This document shows, piece by piece, positions 47,223 through 55,771 of a DNA stretch of 64,000 nucleotides. The notes under the pieces were generated by a model. It did no database searches and was not told the origin of the DNA. It worked only from the letters and a program-made list of their open reading frames with translations. Within the stretch, counting starts at the first letter, position 1. The number at the start of each line of letters is the position of its first letter. A program made the translations under genes and the position numbers. This DNA comes from Rhizobiales bacterium 65-79 (GTDB taxonomy: Bacteria > Pseudomonadota > Alphaproteobacteria > Rhizobiales > Rhizobiaceae), in the NCBI GenBank assembly GCA_001896885.1, contig MKRJ01000014.1, forward strand, positions 310,001 through 374,000, read 5' to 3'.

Positions 47223-48620
47223 TCAGGCATCGCCCCAGACGAGCCGGTCCTGCCGGGCGCGCATTTCGGCGATCTTCGAGCCGGCCGGGGGATCGACGTT
47301 CGCTCGCGTGATCAGCTCGCCCTTGCGGATCGGGGCGGTCACGGTGCCGCCCTGCAGCAGGCCGCAGGGAATGGCGCCGGCTGTGCGCGCCTCTTCGGCC
47401 TTCATGATCCAGGCGCGATAGGTGTGCTCGCCGATCAGGCCGAGTTTCTCTCCGGGCAGCAGGTCCTTCTTGGCGACGGCGCAGACATCGGCGACGGGCT
47501 TCGCCAGCGGCACCATGTCGGCCTTGCCGTGAAGGACGACGCGCGCGCAGGTCAGCGGCACTTCGAGCGACGTCAGATGGTAAGGCCGGTGGAAGGTGAA
47601 ATACGGCCCCTTTCCGAGTTTCAGGTCCTCCATGCGCTCGGACAGGCGCGGATGGGACATGTCGGCGACGACGAAGATGCCCGGCGCCACGCCCTTGCCC
47701 ACGGTATAGTCGACGCAGCCGGCGCGCGACAGCACGCCGCCATCCTTCTCGGGTATCAAGGTGGTCGCGAGTTCTTCCAGCGAAGCGGCCGGGCCGTGCA
47801 TGCCGGCGCAATCCGGCACCAGGCCGGTCGCGTTGGCGATCGCCGCCATCTCAACCATCGTCTTCGATCCGTCGACGAACTCGACCAGCATGCGGACATT
47901 CATGTTCCGCCGCTCGGCCTCCTCGGCATAGTCCTCCGGCACGGCATCGAAGCGCAGCGGATTGTTCTTGCCCTTGCCGGCGGAGACGATCGGATAGCCG
48001 AGCGCGGAGACGAACTCGATCAGTTCCATGCAGGAGGAGGGTTCGTCCCCGGCGCCGAGCGAATAGATGACGCCCAGCCGGTCCGCCTCGCTTTTCAGAT
48101 AGGCGCCGATGGTGACGTCGGCCTCGACATTCATCATGACGAGGTGCTTGCCGTGCTCCATGACGCGCAGGCCGACTTCCGCGCCGACGGCGGGAATGCC
48201 GGTTGCGTCGACCACGACGTCGATCAGGTCGCTGCCGATGACGAGATCGGCGTCGTGCGTCGCCGCGATCTTGCCGGCCTCCATGGCGCGGTCGAGGTCG
48301 GCGCCGTTCTCCACCTCGCACACATGGCCCTGCTCGCCATAGGCGATCTCGGCCGCGTGAAAGACGTTGCGCACCTTGTGGTCGGCCACCGCACCGACGG
48401 CCAGACCCTGCATGCGCGCCACCTGGGTCACGATGTCGGTCCCCATCTCGCCGGCGCCGATCAGCCCGATGCGGATCGGTTTGCCGGCTTTGGCCCGTTC
48501 GGCGAGATCCCGCGCGAGCCCAACGAGTGCGACATTCGACAGGGAACCCTGAAAAGGACCGGCTACAGGCGCCGCGTCGACGATCTGCTCAGCCAGGGGT
48601 GAACGAAAGGATGGCGCCAT
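47223..48620 (-). CDS. COG4091-type oxidoreductase (homoserine-dehydrogenase-like with C-terminal SAF domain)
   Basis: A 465-residue cytoplasmic protein. Residues 50-170 form an NAD(P)-binding Rossmann domain with IGLIGAGEMGTDIVTQVARM. The middle has GAGDEPSSCMELIEFVSALG and AGKGKNNPL, and the last 90 residues form a SAF-like domain (KKDLLPGEKLGLIGEHTYRA). This is the COG4091 layout, sometimes misnamed FlgA because of the SAF domain. Members of this group act in sugar-acid or related catabolic pathways, but the reaction here is unknown. It starts three bases after the MaoC stop, so it is in the same operon. Confidence 0.8.
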   Translation of the reverse strand: MAPSFRSPLAEQIVDAAPVAGPFQGSLSNVALVGLARDLAERAKAGKPIRIGLIGAGEMGTDIVTQVARMQGLAVGAVADHKVRNVFHAAEIAYGEQGHVCEVENGADLDRAMEAGKIAATHDADLVIGSDLIDVVVDATGIPAVGAEVGLRVMEHGKHLVMMNVEADVTIGAYLKSEADRLGVIYSLGAGDEPSSCMELIEFVSALGYPIVSAGKGKNNPLRFDAVPEDYAEEAERRNMNVRMLVEFVDGSKTMVEMAAIANATGLVPDCAGMHGPAASLEELATTLIPEKDGGVLSRAGCVDYTVGKGVAPGIFVVADMSHPRLSERMEDLKLGKGPYFTFHRPYHLTSLEVPLTCARVVLHGKADMVPLAKPVADVCAVAKKDLLPGEKLGLIGEHTYRAWIMKAEEARTAGAIPCGLLQGGTVTAPIRKGELITRANVDPPAGSKIAEMRARQDRLVWGDA

Positions 48621-48623
48621 GGA

Positions 48624-49055
48624 TCAATCCGCCTTTACGATCACGCGCAAACGGCCCGTCTGGACCGCCTCGCCGTGCTGGTTGACGACCTCGAAGAGGA
48701 AAGTAGCAAGGTTTCTGTCCAATTTGGAGGTAGGACGCACTTCCTCGACCGTCACGCGCGCCTTTATGGTGTCGCCGATCCTGACCGGCCCGGCGAAATC
48801 CCAATTGAGGTTGACAAGCCCGATAACGCGCTCGCCGAGCATGCCTGTCTGCGTCAGCAGCCCGACCGCGACGGAGAGCGTGAGCGGCCCATGCGCGATG
48901 CGTTCGCCGAAAGGCGTCGTCCTGGCGAAGGCGTCATCCACATGTATGGGCGTGAAATCGCCGGCGAGCCCGGCGAAGAGCGTGATGTCGCCCTCGCCGA
49001 TGGTTCGGCCCGCCGTGGTGATCGTCTCGCCGGCGACCAGCGCCTTCGCTGCCAC
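48624..49055 (-). CDS. MaoC-family hydratase
   Basis: A 143-residue hot-dog-fold protein. The hydratase 2 motif is GDFTPIHVDDAFARTTPFGE with the catalytic Asp and His, followed by IAHGPLTLSVAVGLL. Such enzymes hydrate enoyl-CoA esters or dehydrate beta-hydroxyacyl-CoA. The GTG start at 49055 has AGGAG six bases upstream. It lies between the SDR gene (nine bases away) and the COG4091 gene (three bases), which suggests one pathway with acyl-CoA-like intermediates. Confidence 0.88.
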   Translation of the reverse strand: MAAKALVAGETITTAGRTIGEGDITLFAGLAGDFTPIHVDDAFARTTPFGERIAHGPLTLSVAVGLLTQTGMLGERVIGLVNLNWDFAGPVRIGDTIKARVTVEEVRPTSKLDRNLATFLFEVVNQHGEAVQTGRLRVIVKAD

Positions 49056-49064
49056 GCTTTTCTC

Positions 49065-49943
49065 CTAAACCTTGAAATAGTCGGGCTTCGGGATCGCCCA
49101 GGTCTCGCCCCAGAGCTGGCTGCCGCCCGACACGTTCAGGACCTCGCCGGTAACATAGGCCGAAGCGGGGCCGGCAAGATAGACGCAGGCCTCCGCGATT
49201 TCAAAAGCCGTGCCGACGCGCTTCATCGGGTTCGAATTGGGATAGTTCTCCAGCGTCTCCGCCGTATAGACCTTCCAGCCCGGCGTCTCGACGGCGCCAG
49301 GCGCAATGCAGTTCACCCTTATGCCGAGCGGCGCCCATTCGACCGCCACCGCCCGGGAAAGCCCGACGACGCCCGCCCGCGCCGCCACCGAGTGCGCCAG
49401 GCCGTAGACGCCGTGCGAGACAACCACGACGATATTGACGATGCTGCCCTGCCGGCCGGCGTCGCGCCATTGCCGGGCGGCAGCCTGCATCATGTACCAG
49501 GTGCCGTTGAGGTTGGTGTTGACGACGGCGTTCCAGCCCTTCACCGAGAAGTCGATGGCCGCCTGCGGATACTGCCCGCCGGCGCTGTTGACGAGCATGT
49601 CGATGCCGCCTTCGTCGCCAAGCGCGTGAAAAAGCGCCTGCACCGCCTCCGGCTCGCGGATATCCAGCGCATGGAAGCCCGCATCGATCTCCTTCGCCCG
49701 CATGGCCTCGGCGGCTTCGGCGAGTTTCGCCCGGTCGCGACCGGTCAGCACGATGCGGGCGCCGAGCCGGCCCATCAGCCAGGCCGTGGCGCGGCCGAGA
49801 CCGCCGGCTCCGCCCGAGATCAGCGCCGTTTTCCCGGCAAGACTGCCTTCAGCATAGACCGTCGGATGGCCGGCCAGCCTTTCGTCGTCGAGGCCGAAAT
49901 CCGTGCCCGATGCCGCTCGCGCCGGCTCGCCGGTACCGCTCAT
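49065..49943 (-). CDS. SDR oxidoreductase of the enoyl-CoA reductase-like subgroup
   Basis: A 292-residue SDR with a 35-residue N-terminal extension, cofactor motif ISGGAGGLGRATAW, NSAGGQYPQA and the C-terminal YVTGEVLNVSGG. The usual YxxxK pair is replaced by the segment YGLAHSVAARAGVVGLSRAV. H-S-x-A-A-R-A-G is characteristic of 2,4-dienoyl-CoA reductase and peroxisomal trans-2-enoyl-CoA reductase relatives, where the catalysis differs from classical SDRs. That fits the adjacent MaoC hydratase. It is the first gene of this minus-strand cluster. Confidence 0.85.
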   Translation of the reverse strand: MSGTGEPARAASGTDFGLDDERLAGHPTVYAEGSLAGKTALISGGAGGLGRATAWLMGRLGARIVLTGRDRAKLAEAAEAMRAKEIDAGFHALDIREPEAVQALFHALGDEGGIDMLVNSAGGQYPQAAIDFSVKGWNAVVNTNLNGTWYMMQAAARQWRDAGRQGSIVNIVVVVSHGVYGLAHSVAARAGVVGLSRAVAVEWAPLGIRVNCIAPGAVETPGWKVYTAETLENYPNSNPMKRVGTAFEIAEACVYLAGPASAYVTGEVLNVSGGSQLWGETWAIPKPDYFKV

Positions 49944-50264
49944 CTTTCCATCCGAATGCGCTTTCCCCCGGCAGGCGGCTACCCGCGCGGAATCGATATC
50001 GGACGCTTATACCGGATGGGACGGGAAGTCTTCTACCGGATCATCCGAAGGAACGAAGCGCCGGCGTCGCGCGCCCGTGACGCCGCCGCGGTCTCGTCGC
50101 GGCGCCAGAGATTCCACCATTCCTCTTCCCGCGCGGCGGATCGGGAAGGATTTCAAATGGCATGGACCCTGTTCCGAATGGAATGGAGCGGACCGCCGCC
50201 GGCGCTGGACGGCTCTCGCCGCACAACCATCCGGCGCGGCGGATGTTCCATCCTCCGTGACGAG
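49944..50264. other. intergenic region between SDR and antiporter genes
   Basis: This 321-base region has no supported gene. Its reading frames continue from shadows of neighbouring genes. It should contain the promoter for the minus-strand SDR-MaoC-COG4091 cluster, but no convincing promoter pair was picked out, and no repeat or terminator is obvious. Confidence 0.35.
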
Positions 50265-51518
50265 TCAGTGCCCGGATCCGGCCTCATTGCCCTGCCGTTT
50301 CCGGTCCACCCATTTCATCAGCGGCATCGATGTGACGCCATGAAGAAGTACAGAGATCAATACGACTATCCCAGTGGTCGCCCAGAGATCGACGCCGCGG
50401 TCGAAACCGATCCGCCCGGTGGCGTAGGCGACGTAATAAAAAGTCCCCATGCCGCGTATGCCGAAGAAGGCGATCAAGGCGCGCGCCCCGACCGGGAAGC
50501 GTGATCCGAGCAGGCTCAGCCATGCCGAGACCGGTCGCACGACCAGCAGGACGGCGGCGGCCAACGCCACTTCCTTCCATCCGATGGAGCGAAACAGGCC
50601 TTCGGCGATGGCGTTGCCGAACCCGATGAGGATGAACACCATCAGAACACGCTCGGTCTGCTCGGTGAATCCAGCCATCACGGAGTGGAATTCGGCGTCC
50701 CGCTCGGAGGCGCGCAGCGTCGTTGCCATGACGAAGACGGCGATAAACCCGTAGCCATGCGCCAGCTCGGTCAACCCATAGGTAATCAACATCATTCCGA
50801 CGGCGACCAGCCCGTCGCCCGTCCTCGACATCTTCAGTCGCGGCAGTTCGAAGGTGAGCCAGCCGAAAAGCCGCCCCGCCGCGAAGCCGACCAGGACCCC
50901 GCAACAGATTTTCCAGACAACGTCGACGACGAGCCAATCCCTCCAGACGGACTGGAGGGGCTGTTCGGCCAGGAGGATCGCCAGCAGCACGAATGGGAAG
51001 GCCAGCCCGTCATTGAGGCCGGCTTCCGAGGTGAGGGCAAAGCGGGTCTCTCCGCCCTCCTCCTCGCCGGGCGGTCCGACCTGGACCTCGGCAGCCAGCA
51101 CCGGATCGGTCGGAGCGAGGGCAGCGCCGACGAGCAATGCGGTCGGCCAGGACACATCCATGATGAACCGGCAAAAAACGGCAATGCCGGCGATGGTGAT
51201 CGGCATCGCAATTCCGAGCAGCCGCCAGGTCGCCCTCCACCCATGCAATGAAACCGGACGTCCCGTCCTAAGCCCGACACCCATCAAGGCGACAAGGACG
51301 ACAAGTTCGACCAGATGCTCCAGCAGGTGATCGTGGGCAAAAAGCGCCGACGCCGCCACCGACCAGGAATGCGGTATCGCGAAATAGCCGATGGCGACCG
51401 CGAGGATGGGCAGCGACAAGGGCAGCGACCGCAGGACCAGCGGCAGCCAGGCGGTGAGAAGGATGATCGCGCCGGTCGCGATCAGACCGACGCTTATCTG
51501 CAGCATCAGGCCCGTCAT
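50265..51518 (-). CDS. cation:proton antiporter (CPA1 family)
   Basis: A 417-residue inner-membrane protein with about 12 helices. The ion-binding signature is ALAPTDPVLAAEVQVGPPGE, preceded by helices that end in GVGLRTGRPV, and the second conserved acid lies in LTSEAGLNDGLAFPFVLLA. This fits the sodium/proton exchanger family (NhaP-like). The C-terminal regulatory domain is short. A GTG at 51530 would add four residues. The gene is single and has no partner. Confidence 0.87.
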   Translation of the reverse strand: MTGLMLQISVGLIATGAIILLTAWLPLVLRSLPLSLPILAVAIGYFAIPHSWSVAASALFAHDHLLEHLVELVVLVALMGVGLRTGRPVSLHGWRATWRLLGIAMPITIAGIAVFCRFIMDVSWPTALLVGAALAPTDPVLAAEVQVGPPGEEEGGETRFALTSEAGLNDGLAFPFVLLAILLAEQPLQSVWRDWLVVDVVWKICCGVLVGFAAGRLFGWLTFELPRLKMSRTGDGLVAVGMMLITYGLTELAHGYGFIAVFVMATTLRASERDAEFHSVMAGFTEQTERVLMVFILIGFGNAIAEGLFRSIGWKEVALAAAVLLVVRPVSAWLSLLGSRFPVGARALIAFFGIRGMGTFYYVAYATGRIGFDRGVDLWATTGIVVLISVLLHGVTSMPLMKWVDRKRQGNEAGSGH

Positions 51519-51530
51519 GCCGGACGACAC

Positions 51531-51873
51531 GGCGTGGGAAAACCGCCCCCCCGAAGCAGGCCGGTCGCAAGCTTGATCTTACCTGCAGGAATGGCACCGC
51601 CAAGGGCGAAGATTCGCTGGGCCTGAAGGGCTGAACCTCGCCGGGATGCTGGTCGGATATTCGACATCGGGCCTTTTGTCCGGCATCCTTTTTGAGAGGT
51701 GGACGCTCCATACCCGGTCGGGCCGCCCTTGAGGGCGACCATGCGGGTTCGCGGAGGATGTCCATAAACCTCCATAAAATCCGATTGGTTCCGAGGAGAC
51801 ACGGGCACAACCCGGCGATGACCCCCTGCCGGGAGGCAAGTGGCCGCGTGCTTACGCAAGGAAAATTTGGGAA
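51531..51873. other. intergenic region before tRNA-Asp
   Basis: A 343-base stretch with no supported gene. It is GC-rich with short open frames in several phases, none of which has a good start or homology that can be seen. It is the 5-prime side of the antiporter gene and the 3-prime side of tRNA-Asp, both on the minus strand. Confidence 0.35.
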
Positions 51874-51950
51874 TGGCGCGAGTGACGGGGCTCGAACCCG
51901 CGACCTCCGGCGTGACAGGCCGGCACTCTAACCGACTGAGCTACACCCGC
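51874..51950 (-). tRNA. tRNA-Asp (anticodon GTC)
   Basis: Read on the minus strand, the 77-base gene begins GCGGGTGTAGCTCAGTCGGT and ends with encoded CCA. The acceptor arm GCGGGTG pairs with CACTCGC (one G-U). The anticodon loop CTGTCAC gives GTC, which reads aspartate codons, and the T-arm has GGTTCGAGCCC. It lies alone, with a good promoter at 51986-52014. Confidence 0.97.
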
Positions 51951-51985
51951 GCTTCGACGCCGCCCGCCGGGCGCGTCGTGGCGGG

Positions 51986-52014
51986 TGATTAAGCGGTTAC
52001 CCTATTGGTGTCAA
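51986..52014 (-). promoter_or_regulatory. promoter of tRNA-Asp
   Basis: On the minus strand, TTGACA (52009-52014) and TAATCA (51986-51991) are separated by 17 bases. The minus-35 element is a perfect consensus and is preceded by C as in rhizobial CTTGAC promoters. The distance to the tRNA 5-prime end (about 36 bases from the minus-10) suits a short precursor leader. Confidence 0.6.
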
Positions 52015-52022
52015 GCGGCGCG

Positions 52023-52065
52023 GGCCGCCGCCGCGCCCGTTCCTCGAAAGGGCGCGGCGGCGGCC
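52023..52065. other. perfect 16-bp GC hairpin
   Basis: GGCCGCCGCCGCGCCC (52023-52038) and GGGCGCGGCGGCGGCC (52050-52065) are perfect inverted copies around an 11-base centre that itself pairs TTC with GAA. All 16 base pairs are G-C. It lies between two divergent tRNA promoters, with no T-run on either side, so it is not a standard intrinsic terminator. Its role is unknown. Confidence 0.8.
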
Positions 52066-52254
52066 TCTCCCGCCGCATCATTTCGGGCGGATCCAGATCC
52101 GCCACGGTCCGGTTGCGCCGGAAGCATTTGTGCCCGACAAAGCTGCCTGCCGGCGCGCTCCAGAAGCTCGGAAAGGCCCGGTACGGCGGGCGCCGCGATC
52201 AGGCCGATGCCGACGCTGGGACGGAACCGTCGGCATGGCTCGATCCCTGACGCT

Positions 52255-52283
52255 CTTGCCGGCGCGCGGCGAAACCCTTAAAC
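52255..52283 (+). promoter_or_regulatory. promoter of tRNA-Val
   Basis: CTTGCC and TTAAAC are separated by 17 bases, and the minus-10 element ends 11 bases before the tRNA gene. The match to the rhizobial CTTGAC/CTATAT pattern is moderate. Confidence 0.45.
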
Positions 52284-52294
52284 GGGCGCCGGAA

Positions 52295-52370
<76 letters not shown>

Positions 52371-52449
52371 ATCCGGACAGCCGGCCGAGCGCCGGTCTCC
52401 GAGACCTCCCATCGCCGCCGATCGCGCCTTGATCCGGCAAGGAGCGCCA

Positions 52450-52477
52450 TTTGCGTAAGCGGCGGCCGGTGCTATAG
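52450..52477 (+). promoter_or_regulatory. candidate promoter of icd
   Basis: TTTGCG and CTATAG are separated by 16 bases, with a CTATA minus-10 close to the rhizobial consensus. It lies 66 bases before the icd ATG and 80 bases after tRNA-Val. Confidence 0.45.
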
Positions 52478-52543
52478 GGGCGCGAACCCAGAGCATCCTG
52501 ACGGGCGCCCGCCCGTCTTTCCAGCCTTCTTCCGGAGCCTTTC

Positions 52544-53755
52544 ATGAGCAAGATCAAAGTCGCCAACCCCGTCGTCGAACTCGACGGAGACGAGATGACC
52601 CGCATCATCTGGCAGGCGATCAAGGACAAGCTCATCCATCCCTATCTCGACGTCGATCTGAAATATTACGACCTCGGCGTCGAGCATCGCGACGCTACCG
52701 ACGATCGCGTGACGATCGAGGCGGCCGAGGCGATCAAGAAATACGGCGTCGGCGTAAAATGCGCGACCATCACGCCGGACGAGGCCCGCGTCGAGGAATT
52801 CCATCTCAAGAAAATGTGGAAGTCGCCCAACGGCACCATCCGCAACATCCTCGGCGGCGTCATCTTCCGAGAGCCGATCATTTGCAAGAACGTGCCCCGC
52901 CTCGTGCCCGGCTGGACGCAGCCGATCATCATCGGCCGCCACGCCTTCGCCGACCAGTACCGCGCCACCGACTTCCGCTTTCCCGGCAAGGGCAAGCTGA
53001 CGATCAAGTTCGTCGGCGAGGACGGCAAGGTGATCGAGCACGAGGTGTTCGACGCGCCTTCCTCGGGCGTCGCGATGGCGATGTACAACCTCGACGATTC
53101 GATCCGCGATTTCGCCCGCGCCTCCTTCAATTACGGCCTGATGCGCGGCTATCCGGTCTATCTCTCGACCAAGAACACCATCCTCAAGGCCTATGACGGG
53201 CGCTTCAAGGATCTCTTCCAGGAAGTCTTCGACAAGGAATTCGCCCAAGCCTTCAAGGAAAAGAAGATCACCTACGAGCACCGCCTCATCGACGACATGG
53301 TGGCGTCGAGCCTGAAATGGTCGGGCGGCTATGTCTGGGCCTGCAAGAACTACGATGGCGACGTGCAGTCGGACACCGTCGCCCAAGGCTACGGCTCGCT
53401 CGGCCTGATGACCTCCGTGCTGATGACGCCGGACGGCAAGACGGTCGAGGCCGAGGCGGCCCACGGCACCGTCACCCGGCACTACCGCCAGCATCAGAAG
53501 GGCCAGGAGACCTCGACCAACTCGATCGCCTCGATCTTCGCCTGGACGCGCGGGCTGGCGCATCGCGCCAAGCTCGACGGCAACGAGCAACTGAAGAAGT
53601 TCGCCGACACGCTGGAGAAAGTTTGCGTCGCCACCGTCGAGAGCGGCTTCATGACCAAGGACCTGGCGCTCCTGATCGGCCCGGACCAGCGCTGGCTCTC
53701 CACCACCGGCTTCCTCGACAAGGTCGACGAGAATCTCCAGAAGGCGATGGCCTAG
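52544..53755 (+). CDS. icd: isocitrate dehydrogenase, NADP-dependent
   Basis: A 403-residue TCA-cycle enzyme that converts isocitrate to 2-oxoglutarate. It belongs to the eukaryote-like type II subgroup common in alphaproteobacteria. Substrate motifs are [24 protein letters not shown] with the phosphate-mimic region, and [20 protein letters not shown]. The NADP-binding segment is [18 protein letters not shown]. The catalytic Tyr/Lys region is intact and the length is normal. No strong terminator was noted before aqpZ. Confidence 0.97.
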   Translation: MSKIKVANPVVELDGDEMTRIIWQAIKDKLIHPYLDVDLKYYDLGVEHRDATDDRVTIEAAEAIKKYGVGVKCATITPDEARVEEFHLKKMWKSPNGTIRNILGGVIFREPIICKNVPRLVPGWTQPIIIGRHAFADQYRATDFRFPGKGKLTIKFVGEDGKVIEHEVFDAPSSGVAMAMYNLDDSIRDFARASFNYGLMRGYPVYLSTKNTILKAYDGRFKDLFQEVFDKEFAQAFKEKKITYEHRLIDDMVASSLKWSGGYVWACKNYDGDVQSDTVAQGYGSLGLMTSVLMTPDGKTVEAEAAHGTVTRHYRQHQKGQETSTNSIASIFAWTRGLAHRAKLDGNEQLKKFADTLEKVCVATVESGFMTKDLALLIGPDQRWLSTTGFLDKVDENLQKAMA

Positions 53756-53798
53756 ACGCCTCTGCTTTCCGAGATGCCCGACTCGGCGTAGTTTCCCT

Positions 53799-53819
53799 TC
53801 CGTAACGTCATGTTACGGA
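53799..53819 (+). promoter_or_regulatory. hairpin overlapping the aquaporin ribosome site
   Basis: TCCGTAAC and GTTACGGA are perfect inverted 8-mers around GTCAT. The right arm runs straight into the ribosome site (ACGGAGGGA), and the ATG is eight bases beyond the arm. When folded it would hide part of the ribosome site; as DNA it is also a good dyad for a regulator. Both readings are inference. Confidence 0.45.
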
Positions 53820-53826
53820 GGGAATC

Positions 53827-54543
53827 ATGCAGAAGAAGCTCGCCGCCGAATTTTTCGGCACCTTCTGGCTCGCGTTTTGCGGTTGCGGCAGCGCCGTCCT
53901 GGCTGCCGGTTTTCCTGAACTGGGAATCGGATTCTACGGCGTCGCCCTGGCCTTCGGGCTTACCGTAGTTACCATGGCCTACGCTGTCGGGCACATTTCC
54001 GGCGGCCACTTCAATTGCGCGGTCTCGGTCGGCATGGTGGTCGGCGGCCGTATGCCGGCGTCCGACCTTGCCGGCTACATCATCGCGCAGGTGGTCGGCG
54101 CGATCGTGGCAGCCGCCGTGCTCTACGTGATCGCGTCCGGCAAGGCCGGGTTCACGCCCGGCGTCTTTGCCTCGAACGGCTATGGCGACCTCTCGCCCGG
54201 CAAATATTCGCTGCTTGCCTGCCTCGTGATGGAAGTGGTGATGACCGGGTTCTTCATCTTCATCATCCTGGCCACGACCAGCCCGAAAGCGCCGGCCGGC
54301 TTCGCACCGCTGGCGATCGGCCTCACCCTGACCCTGATCCATCTGGTCTCGATCCCGGTGACCAACACGTCGGTCAACCCGGCGCGCTCGACCGGCGTGG
54401 CCCTCTTCGCGCAGACCGGCGCCCTCGGCCAGCTCTGGCTGTTCTGGGTGGCGCCCATCCTGGGCGCCATACTCGGCGCGATGGTCTGGAAATCGCTCTT
54501 CGAGGACCGCGAACAGCCGCTCGGGGCGGTCCCGGCGGAGTGA
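53827..54543 (+). CDS. aqpZ: aquaporin Z-like water channel
   Basis: A 238-residue MIP-family protein with six helices. The second NPA box is normal ([10 protein letters not shown]184-A186, followed by R187 of the selectivity filter). The first box reads HFNCAVS, with Cys64 instead of proline. AqpZ-like features elsewhere, such as [14 protein letters not shown] and [10 protein letters not shown], argue for a water channel rather than a glycerol facilitator. The ribosome site GGAGGGA stands in a perfect hairpin. It is convergent with the amidohydrolase gene. Confidence 0.9.
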   Translation: MQKKLAAEFFGTFWLAFCGCGSAVLAAGFPELGIGFYGVALAFGLTVVTMAYAVGHISGGHFNCAVSVGMVVGGRMPASDLAGYIIAQVVGAIVAAAVLYVIASGKAGFTPGVFASNGYGDLSPGKYSLLACLVMEVVMTGFFIFIILATTSPKAPAGFAPLAIGLTLTLIHLVSIPVTNTSVNPARSTGVALFAQTGALGQLWLFWVAPILGAILGAMVWKSLFEDREQPLGAVPAE

Positions 54544-54562
54544 TCCTTCCGGGAAAAGCGAG

Positions 54563-54587
54563 CGGGAGGCGACCTTGTCGCCTCCCG
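54563..54587. terminator. bidirectional terminator between aqpZ and the amidohydrolase gene
   Basis: CGGGAGGCGAC and GTCGCCTCCCG form a perfect 11-bp stem with a three-base loop, in the 64-base gap between convergent genes. On the minus strand a TTTT follows soon after the stem; on the plus strand the T content is low. It is well placed to end both transcripts. Confidence 0.65.
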
Positions 54588-54607
54588 TCACTTTCCGGCC
54601 TGCCGGA

Positions 54608-55771
54608 TCAGTTCGCCGGCAGCGCTGTCTCGACGAGCTTCGCCCAGTAGGAGCTGCCGAGGGGAATGATCTCGTCGTTGAAATCATATTCCGGGTGGTG
54701 GAGATACTGCGTGTCGCCCTGCCCGATATAGATGAAGGCGCCGGGGCGGGCCTCCAGCATGAAGGAGAAATCCTCGCCGCCCATCACCTGCGGCGTGCTC
54801 TCGTCCACGTTGCAGCTGATCTGGCGCGCAACGGAAGCCGCGAACGCCGCCTGTTCGGCATGGTTCACAAGGACGGGGTAGTGGCGCTGGTAATCGCAGG
54901 TCGCGCGGGCGCCGAACGCGGCGGCGGTATGCGCGACGACCTCCTTCATGCGCTCCTCCAAGAGATCGCGAACCTCCGGCGCAAGGGTACGGGCCGTGCC
55001 CGTCAGCCGGGCCGTCTGCGGGATGACGTTGAAGGCGTCGCCGGCCTTGAAGGTGGTGACGGAGATCACCGCCGCCTCGACCGGATCGACGTTGCGCGAT
55101 ACGACCGACTGCAGCGCAGTCATGATATGGGCGCCGACCAGCGTCGTGTCGATCACGCGCTGGGGCCGCGCCGCATGGCCGCCCTTGCCCTCGATGTCGA
55201 TGACGAACATGTCCGCCGCCGCCATCATCGGACCGGAGCGGATGCCGAACTGGCCGACCGGCATGCCGGGCGAATTGTGCATGCCGTAGACTTCGGAGAT
55301 ATTGAAGCGCTCCATCATGCCTTCGTTGACCATCTCGCGGCCACCGCCGCCGCCCTCCTCAGCCGGCTGGAAGATGACCACGGCATCGCCGTCGAAATTG
55401 CGGGTCTCGGCGAGGTAGCGCGCGGCGCCGAGCAGCATGGCGGTATGGCCGTCATGGCCGCAGGCATGCATGACGCCGGCGTTCTTCGATTTATAGGGAT
55501 GATCGATGATCTCCTGGATAGGAAGCGCGTCCATGTCGGCGCGCAGCCCGATCGCCTTGCCGCTTTCCGATTTGCGCCCCTTGATGACGCCCACGACGCC
55601 CGTGCGACCGATCCCGGTCACGATCTCGTCGACGCCGAATTCCTTCAGCTTCTCCGCCACCAGCGCCGCCGTCCGGTGCACATCGAACTGCAGTTCGGGA
55701 TTGGCGTGGATGTCGCGACGCCATTCGGTGACGTCCTTGTGGAACTCTGCGATACGATTGACGATCGGCAT
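54608..55771 (-). CDS. M20D-family amidohydrolase (hippurate hydrolase-like)
   Basis: A 387-residue zinc peptidase-fold enzyme. Metal and catalytic motifs are LRADMDALPI, MHACGHDGHTAMLLGAA, FQPAEEGGGGGREM with the catalytic Glu pair, and VMGGEDFSFML near the C-terminus. These match the hippurate hydrolase/N-acyl-L-amino acid amidohydrolase subgroup. There is no signal peptide. ATG 55771 gives the family start (MPIVNRIAEFHKDVTEWRRD); the longer open frame upstream would run into the rpsF promoter region. The exact acyl-amino acid substrate is unknown. Confidence 0.9.
   Translation of the reverse strand: MPIVNRIAEFHKDVTEWRRDIHANPELQFDVHRTAALVAEKLKEFGVDEIVTGIGRTGVVGVIKGRKSESGKAIGLRADMDALPIQEIIDHPYKSKNAGVMHACGHDGHTAMLLGAARYLAETRNFDGDAVVIFQPAEEGGGGGREMVNEGMMERFNISEVYGMHNSPGMPVGQFGIRSGPMMAAADMFVIDIEGKGGHAARPQRVIDTTLVGAHIMTALQSVVSRNVDPVEAAVISVTTFKAGDAFNVIPQTARLTGTARTLAPEVRDLLEERMKEVVAHTAAAFGARATCDYQRHYPVLVNHAEQAAFAASVARQISCNVDESTPQVMGGEDFSFMLEARPGAFIYIGQGDTQYLHHPEYDFNDEIIPLGSSYWAKLVETALPAN

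Larger units (their letters stand above)
51951..52294. other. divergent region between tRNA-Asp and tRNA-Val
   Basis: A 344-base gap with no protein gene. It contains the promoters of both divergent tRNA genes (51986-52014 and 52255-52283) and, between them, a very strong GC-rich hairpin at 52023-52065. The rest shows no clear signal. Confidence 0.6.

Noticed and set aside
50265-51518. Part of a multi-subunit Mrp antiporter, or linked to complex I
   Set aside because: The protein is a single-gene CPA1-type exchanger with its own signature and no Mrp partners nearby.
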